Shown: piece by piece, positions 18,501 to 20,043 of the stretch
Layout: every line of letters begins with the position of its first letter
Position numbering within the stretch: the first letter of the stretch is position 1
Source of the DNA: Priapulus caudatus
Lineage: Eukaryota > Priapulida > Priapulimorpha > Priapulimorphida > Priapulidae
NCBI RefSeq assembly: GCF_000485595.1
Contig: NW_014577848.1
Span: 16,171-36,213 of the forward strand
DNA: 20,043 nt
Reading direction: 5' to 3'
The notes under the pieces: generated by a model
Databases searched by the model: none
Told to the model about the DNA's origin: nothing
The model's input: the letters and a program-made list of their open reading frames with translations, nothing else
Translations under genes and position numbers: made by a program

Positions 18501-19488
18501 TACATTACTATTATTAATAGTAATATTATTGCCATGCTCATTTTGAAAATAAACAATGTATTTCACAAACGGGAAACAATAAATCACCTAGTTCTCTATC
18601 CTCCAAGTCAGAACGTCTGTCCATCGATAGCTTCTCAATGACATCAGGCAAGTTGTTGACAGTCACCATCGAGTTGTCCTGCAAACAAAGCCAGATTCCA
18701 CAAATTCACAAAGGAGTCGTAAGAAATGGCACACACATTTGCTTGATGTAGCGAAGTCATCACCTGCAAGTCATCAGACAACTACAAAATATCATGCTAG
18801 ATTTTCCCCACGCCAGCGTTAAATCACGATATTCCAGTAATACCAACATGCTTCGTTTAAACGACAAGATACGATCTTGAAGTTCGTTTGCCAAGAGAAA
18901 CATCTGTTAAACGAGATCATTATATCCTTACGCCTCACTACGATAGAGGGCTCTCACAACAGCATTGTTAGTATGTAAGCATAACATGAGACAGAGGATG
19001 GGTACCTATAGAGGTGATGGTCGAGCTTACCTTTTCGATATTTTCCACGTTTAATTGACGTTTTTTTATGAATGATACCATACTTAACCTACTGCACAGC
19101 AGTTATTAAAACTTTTCTTGTTTCTCAAAACGAAAATTTCATTGAGCTACGCCTCATCAAACAAGGCATGATGAGTTTATGCATTCGTTACTGCGGTGAC
19201 GACTTGCGCTCACTAACTCACCGGCTGCGTTGCGTCAGAAACTGCCGCCGCTGTCGTCTTTGTCGTCATCGTCACCGCCGCTACCGTTGCCACCGTTGCC
19301 GTGGTTCCCACCGTGCGCAGCAGCGACTCGGCCTGCGCGGATGTACGCCCCGTCCACGGCTCCGCCTTCTCATTCAGCCGCGGCGTCTCCGGCGCTGACA
19401 GCGGCTCAGTGGAGCCACCTGTGGGGCTCGACTTTGAGGCGGCGGTGAGCGCCTTTGAAACAAAGGTGCGTCGCTTCACATCGGCCTG
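9233..19488 (-). CDS. TSC1: TSC1 (hamartin), middle and C-terminal part, 13 firm exons plus 1 probable
   Basis: Hamartin stabilises tuberin (TSC2) and, with TBC1D7, forms the TSC complex, a GTPase-activating complex for Rheb that lowers mTORC1 signalling. Joining the exons listed below gives about 809 codons (numbered here from 1 at position 19488). Seen: GT..AG at every boundary and matching phase at all 13 junctions. Residues 1-392 are a Ser/Thr/Pro-rich linker. Residues 393-467 hold DWTHFGG (406-412), LLLHNQL (427-433) and RNRRLLR (446-452). Residues 468-711 are a heptad-rich coiled coil. Known: human hamartin (1164 residues) has this same order. From its IRQ motif to the end of the coiled coil the spacing differs by only a few residues. 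The N-terminal helical core must lie beyond the right edge. The C-terminus is the least certain part. Identity is secure from the conserved block; exact ends of the linker exons are by eye. Confidence 0.92.
9529..10104. other. TSC1 last-intron sequence, unclassified part
   Basis: No gene. There are small repeats of CGCTTAT (9598-9630), an AT-rich stretch, and two short hairpins (ATGGGAG/CTCCCAT near 9816-9831, and TTTCAGA/TCTGAAA near 9902-9921). A minus-strand frame at 9692-9979 has no recognisable product. Confidence 0.4.
10105..11062. repeat. Array of ~312-bp dispersed-repeat monomers
   Basis: Two clear monomers share long blocks (GGTCGACTGGCGTGCTCC at 10522 and 10834; GGTCAAACGGTTCTTGAG in both), 312 bp apart. 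A third, broken monomer contributes the start (CTCCCATA.GAGTAA.AACTG at about 10115) and is interrupted by a foldback element. The array ends with a GACG run (10956-10995) and a tail ending GTCAAGGCGAGCTAAAAATG. No coding capacity; the class (retroposon or satellite) is undecided. Confidence 0.85.
10159..10434. mobile_element. Foldback element nested in the repeat array
   Basis: Perfect 45-bp inverted repeats at 10179-10223 and 10341-10385 (arms carrying CAGCTAGATTTCGCTG) flank a 117-bp loop. Less perfect outer arms include GCCGCAG and TAGCTCTAG. CTAGCCTTA on both sides (about 10145 and 10427) matches the interrupted monomer and may include a target duplication. No coding capacity. Confidence 0.85.
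11063..11648. other. Intron sequence with diverged internal duplications
   Basis: A ~75-bp block with AGAGTAAG..GGAAGGGCAAA (about 11070) recurs diverged at about 11226. Short direct repeats of GAGGGAGTCCGCAG follow (11344 and 11365). No gene. Confidence 0.5.
11649..11760 (-). CDS. TSC1: TSC1 exon m, end of coiled coil (TBC1D7-binding region)
   Basis: This is 112 bp, entering in phase 0 after GTGTATTTCAG and leaving one base (G) at CTGGAG|GTGTGT. It encodes ALEGKYQAMKAIAARFEEHI followed by LQLYNRLD. Human hamartin has the counterpart A-x-x-x-Y-x-A-x-K helix ending LYGRLE, the part of the coiled coil bound by TBC1D7. If the donor were not used, translation would stop within 6 bases (TAG at 11641-11643), giving a protein without the usual C-terminal tail. 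The minus-strand AATAAA at 11143-11148 could serve that shorter form. Confidence 0.9.
11849..12189. mobile_element. MITE-like element in TSC1 intron
   Basis: About 340 bp, ended by inverted repeats: AAGGCCAT then TTTGTTTGCCCTCACCCGAC on the left, and the inverse (GTCGGGTGAAGGCAAAC then ATGGCCTAA) on the right. No transposase; superfamily not assigned. Confidence 0.75.
12215..12395. repeat. (CA)n/(CACG)n microsatellite
   Basis: Alternating CA and CG dinucleotides, densest at 12254-12386. Overlapping His/Thr/Ala and Cys/Val/Arg frames are repeat products. Confidence 0.97.
12560..12717 (-). CDS. TSC1: TSC1 exon l, distal coiled coil
   Basis: This is 158 bp. The acceptor TTTCGTTAG is followed by CA, which completes an Ala codon with the G of exon k; the donor is ATACAG|GTAAAG, phase 0. 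It encodes LKRKLKVTESQLEAKNTRLV, then ELEAALGKKDLIITEQKRSLE. Human hamartin has the matching ELE-HL-KKD-LLEQKK-LE helix. In known structures the neighbouring distal coiled coil is where TBC1D7 docks. Confidence 0.93.
12718..13431. other. TSC1 intron between exons k and l
   Basis: AT-rich with no coding signal. Short frames at 12924-13118 (minus) and 13154-13372 (plus) have no recognised features and no splice or phase match with the gene. Confidence 0.5.
13432..13642. mobile_element. MITE family member 1, next to exon k donor
   Basis: About 211 bp with ~60-bp inverted ends beginning CCCGTTGTCAGAAACA and carrying two tandem AGTCTTA-type blocks in each arm. It ends 23 bp past the exon k splice donor. 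A second, diverged member is at 14532-14663. Confidence 0.88.
13666..13900 (-). CDS. TSC1: TSC1 exon k, coiled coil
   Basis: This is 235 bp, entering in phase 0 after CGTTGCAG and leaving one base (G) at CAACG|GTACGA. It encodes ELQNTQAKLF through SKQLLLSGELLEKY, followed by a short non-helical insert with Pro, Gly and Ser. The LLLSGE..EKY run matches the human leucine/glycine/glutamate landmark (LLVLGE..ELY). From it to the end of the next exon's leucine helix the length differs by one residue. An upstream AG (GGCTGCAG at 13921) was set aside because it would give the wrong frame. A MITE ends 23 bp past the donor. Confidence 0.9.
13901..14531. other. TSC1 intron between exons j and k, MITE-free part
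   Basis: AT-rich. A loosely repeated block (GGCATTCATGGTAACTG at 14110 and GTTCATGAGAACTGCAT at 14190) is the only structure seen. No gene. Confidence 0.5.
14532..14663. mobile_element. MITE family member 2
   Basis: About 132 bp with the same termini as 13432-13642 (CCAGTTGTCAGAAACAACAT on the left, the inverse of CCCATTGTCAGAAACAAA on the right) and a related AGACTAATGTTAAGA block. Shorter and more diverged than member 1. Confidence 0.82.
14769..14865 (-). CDS. TSC1: TSC1 exon j, coiled coil
   Basis: This is 97 bp. The acceptor ATTCCTGACAG is followed by A, which completes a Gln codon with the CA of exon i; the donor is AATAAG|GTTTGT, phase 0. It encodes AYIRQKDQYFEATKELENEI and ends at NMLNK. 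Human hamartin has an IRQ motif in the same place, followed by about the same number of residues to the next landmark. The upstream intron contains a (CA/CG)n tract. Confidence 0.92.
14920..14997. repeat. (CA/CG)n microsatellite
   Basis: Alternating CA/CG repeat in the intron just upstream of exon j. Confidence 0.95.
15113..15243 (-). CDS. TSC1: TSC1 exon i, coiled coil
   Basis: This is 131 bp, phase 0 in, leaving CA at GATGCA|GTACGT; the acceptor is CTTGTATGCAG. It encodes KDQVHLQECEI and a highly charged helix to QQQVQM. Human hamartin reads Lys-Asp-Gln, Leu, Leu-Gln-Glu right after the equivalent Met. It is part of the coiled coil that scaffolds TSC2. Confidence 0.93.
15401..15625 (-). 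CDS. TSC1: TSC1 exon h, conserved hamartin block and start of coiled coil
   Basis: This is 225 bp, 75 codons, phase 0 at both ends, with acceptor CGTCTTTCAG and donor GCCATG|GTGAGG. This exon identifies the gene. It reads ELSKLSLTSK, then DWTHFGG, then PPAEEL, LLLHNQLMFER and RNRRLLR, ending at a Val-Val-Ala-Met. Human hamartin has nearly the same order and spacing here, just upstream of and into its coiled coil. GC content is far above that of the flanking introns, giving long but meaningless open frames on the opposite strand. Confidence 0.97.
15759..15841. repeat. 32-bp tandem repeat spanning the exon g donor
   Basis: Two perfect 32-bp units (starting at 15759 and 15791, ATCACACATGAGCGTGGGTA...) and a partial third at 15823 that contains the exon g/intron junction. 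On the minus strand this repeats GTGTGATA, the donor sequence, three times. Confidence 0.93.
15830..16047 (-). CDS. TSC1: TSC1 exon g, just before the conserved block
   Basis: This is 218 bp. The acceptor CTCGTCTCTAG has a good pyrimidine tract, and its first two bases complete an Ala codon with the G of exon f. It ends in phase 0 at CCAAG|GTGTGA. It starts with Ala and Thr runs from GCG/ACG repeats, then an acidic patch, and ends PPAELLDRHVQLAHSTHAK. Human hamartin has a matching Leu-Asp-Arg, Gln, Ala-His-x-Lys pattern directly before its conserved block. The frame used here is not the longest open frame in this stretch (that one spans 15816-16445). The donor is the first unit of a 32-bp tandem repeat. 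Confidence 0.88.
16050..16256. repeat. 39-bp minisatellite upstream of exon g
   Basis: GTCGAGACGCGAGAC-type cores start at about 16082, 16122, 16161, 16200 and 16239, a 39-40 bp period. Because 39 is a multiple of three it keeps one minus-strand frame open (15816-16445), which is not the TSC1 frame. Confidence 0.88.
16531..16665 (-). CDS. TSC1: TSC1 exon f
   Basis: This is 135 bp. The acceptor ACTTGCGCAG is followed by AC, which completes an Asp codon with the G from exon e. The donor GCAG|GTGAGC leaves one base. The peptide has a small Cys pair (CLLC) followed by a long Thr/Ser/Val-rich run, consistent with a disordered linker. It is low in motif content, so it rests on splice signals and phase. 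Confidence 0.75.
16735..17055. mobile_element. Non-autonomous DNA transposon, pogo/Tigger-like ends
   Basis: About 320 bp with inverted ends CAGAGACTCCC(C/T)GACT(C/T)ACG (16735 and 17055), followed inward by repeated TTCGTAAGT blocks. CAG.GACTCCCCGACTTACGA-type ends are familiar in pogo/Tigger (Tc1/mariner) elements; the assignment is from that resemblance only. TA flanks the right end but not clearly the left. It sits in the intron between exons e and f. Confidence 0.72.
17174..17291 (-). CDS. TSC1: TSC1 exon e, with an Akt-type basic site
   Basis: This is 118 bp, entering in phase 0 after CGTACAG and leaving one base (G) at CACG|GTACGC. It encodes 39 residues, including RRRWRS (about 249-254 of the numbering used here), which fits the Arg-x-Arg-x-x-Ser pattern favoured by Akt and related basophilic kinases. 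The phase match to both neighbours supports the boundaries, although the donor is not strong and a second possible GT lies nearby. Confidence 0.72.
17292..17605. other. TSC1 intron between exons d and e
   Basis: No gene or clear repeat seen. Confidence 0.5.
17606..17762 (-). CDS. TSC1: TSC1 exon d
   Basis: This is 157 bp. The acceptor TATGTCGTAG is followed by T, which completes a Ser codon begun by the AG left by exon c. The donor is CAGAG|GTTAGT, phase 0. It encodes about 52 residues: an acidic Ser/Glu-rich stretch (KKESESSESVEEGE) and then a more structured-looking segment, EGAVDFMRKVNRIRFYSH. I do not recognise that second segment from human hamartin, but its hydrophobic pattern suggests a short conserved helix. 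Confidence 0.8.
17800..17960. repeat. AT-rich simple repeats
   Basis: (TA)n, TTTATTTATTTATTT and a second (TA)n tract, with inverted ATATTACACAT/ATGTGTTAT-type pieces between them. Located in the intron between exons c and d. Confidence 0.85.
17993..18182 (-). CDS. TSC1: TSC1 exon c
   Basis: This is 190 bp. The acceptor is TTTCTATAG. Its first two bases complete a Gly codon started by exon b, and it leaves two bases (AG) at a donor CTAG|GTACTT. The peptide begins AFDREVSELVSQG; human hamartin has a related REL-SE stretch just after its LP motif. The rest is polar and unremarkable. The reading frame stays open upstream of the acceptor to 18474, but exon b matches this acceptor in phase, so that extension is taken as intron. 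Confidence 0.8.
18183..18587. other. TSC1 intron between exons b and c
   Basis: A minus-strand frame from Met at 18474 runs through this intron into exon c, but it has no recognised domain and the phase match of exon b to the acceptor at 18183 argues it is intronic. A perfect 21-bp palindrome with TTATTAATA at its core lies at 18504-18524. Confidence 0.5.
18588..18678 (-). CDS. TSC1: TSC1 exon b
   Basis: This is 91 bp, entering in phase 0 and leaving one base (G). The acceptor is TTTGTTTGCAG and the donor CTAG|GTGATT. It encodes about 30 residues containing SMVTVNNLPDVIEKL followed by acidic residues. Human hamartin has a similar short motif (a Ser-Val-Thr-Leu, Leu-Pro, Leu stretch followed by an acidic run) in the same relative place before the conserved block, so this exon helps anchor the linker region. 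Confidence 0.82.
18679..19221. other. TSC1 intron between exons a and b
   Basis: No gene or repeat recognised. Confidence 0.5.
19222..19488 (-). CDS. TSC1: TSC1 exon a (first exon in window), disordered linker
   Basis: This is 267 bp, 89 codons, phase 0 at both ends. The acceptor is a pyrimidine-rich tract ending CACACAG, and the donor is CCG|GTGAGT. The peptide is rich in Ser, Thr, Ala and Pro, with a run of Thr/Ala/Val near its end, as expected for the disordered middle of hamartin. The upstream intron contains a (TG/CA)n tract. The acceptor is the weakest part of the call: other AGs lie within 60 bp upstream, and the open frame runs on to 19704. No conserved motif proves membership; support comes from phase, strand, position and composition. 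Confidence 0.7.
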
Positions 19489-20043
19489 CTGTGTGCAAGA
19501 GCGCGAGACATCGCATGAGGGGGTATCACACCAAGCTGTTGAATCTGTATGTGCATGGGCATGCACATGCATACCTGCATGTATGTGTGTGGGTGCGTGC
19601 GTGCGTGCGCATGTGTGTGTGTGCATATGTGTGTGTCTGTGTGTGTCCGTGCATGGCTTAATAATTTCCTCATCCACTGGCTCAAGCCTACTTTTGCTAT
19701 ACACTGCGTCTGCAATTGGTGTCGAGAAGCAGTGCTTACACTAGGTGGCAGCACCGCTCATTGATTTTCAGCAGGTAAGTGATTTTAATTTTATGGCATG
19801 TGACATTGCTACCAATGACACCAATGTAGCATCAATTACAATGCTATACTTTTTTACAGTTATATAACATATACATGTATATGTTATATAGCTGTAATAT
19901 ATATATATATATCAGGAGTAGATAATAGGGAGGAGTGTGACATCAATAAACAAGGGAAATTCGTCATTTACTAGCCTTATAATACCTACGATTTACTACG
20001 CGTAACTCATCCAACCTGAGCTCAAATCGGACACAGTACATTC
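19489..20043. other. Upstream TSC1 intron at window edge
   Basis: Contains a (TG)n tract (about 19575-19650), the 44-bp palindrome and a short (AT)n run. I found no further TSC1 exon; the N-terminal exons must lie beyond 20043. Confidence 0.5.
19854..19897. repeat. 44-bp near-perfect palindrome
   Basis: The two 22-bp halves are inverted copies with one mismatched pair, with ACATATACATGTATATGT at the centre. An (AT)n run follows directly, then the 18-bp motif ATCAGGAGTAGATAATAG (19911-19928) also found in the hairpin at 1866-1920. Confidence 0.92.

Overview
The window looks like nuclear DNA from an invertebrate animal, probably marine; I cannot name the species. The evidence is an intron-rich gene with GT/AG splice sites, very dense microsatellites, several inverted-repeat (MITE or foldback-like) elements, GC-rich exons set in AT-rich introns, and no operons.

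Two genes can be supported, both on the minus strand. The first fills about half the window (about 9.2-19.5 kb). It is the middle and C-terminal part of TSC1 (hamartin), the scaffold subunit of the TSC complex that restrains Rheb-mTORC1. I rebuilt it by eye as 13 well supported exons plus one probable last exon, about 809 codons in all. Every junction keeps frame with GT..AG boundaries. The conserved block before the coiled coil (DWTHFGG, LLLHNQL, RNRRLLR) and the long coiled coil line up with human hamartin with almost no length change. The N-terminal part lies beyond the right edge. The second gene (3423-4433) is an intronless, complete 336-residue class A (rhodopsin-like) seven-transmembrane receptor with DRY and DPxxY motifs. 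Its ligand is unknown.

Layout from left to right: 1-2483 holds two near-identical copies of a roughly 780-840 bp unit set between (GA)n and (AT)n tracts; the second copy carries an extra 60 bp hairpin. 3423-4433 is the receptor gene, with a 22-bp minisatellite just upstream of its start. 5.5-6.3 kb is a foldback element with long inverted arms. 7.72-8.51 kb is a large alternating purine-pyrimidine minisatellite. 9.06-9.57 kb is a CpG-rich stretch that contains the probable last TSC1 exon. 9.5-11.65 kb is an intron packed with ~312-bp dispersed-repeat monomers and a nested foldback element. From 11.65 to 19.5 kb the TSC1 exons are separated by introns that carry at least four MITE-like insertions and several tandem repeats. 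The right end has a 44-bp near-perfect palindrome and a motif shared with the hairpin at the left end.

The two genes show no obvious functional link. The unusual content is mostly structural: palindromes, MITE families, and a tandem repeat that copies a TSC1 splice donor.
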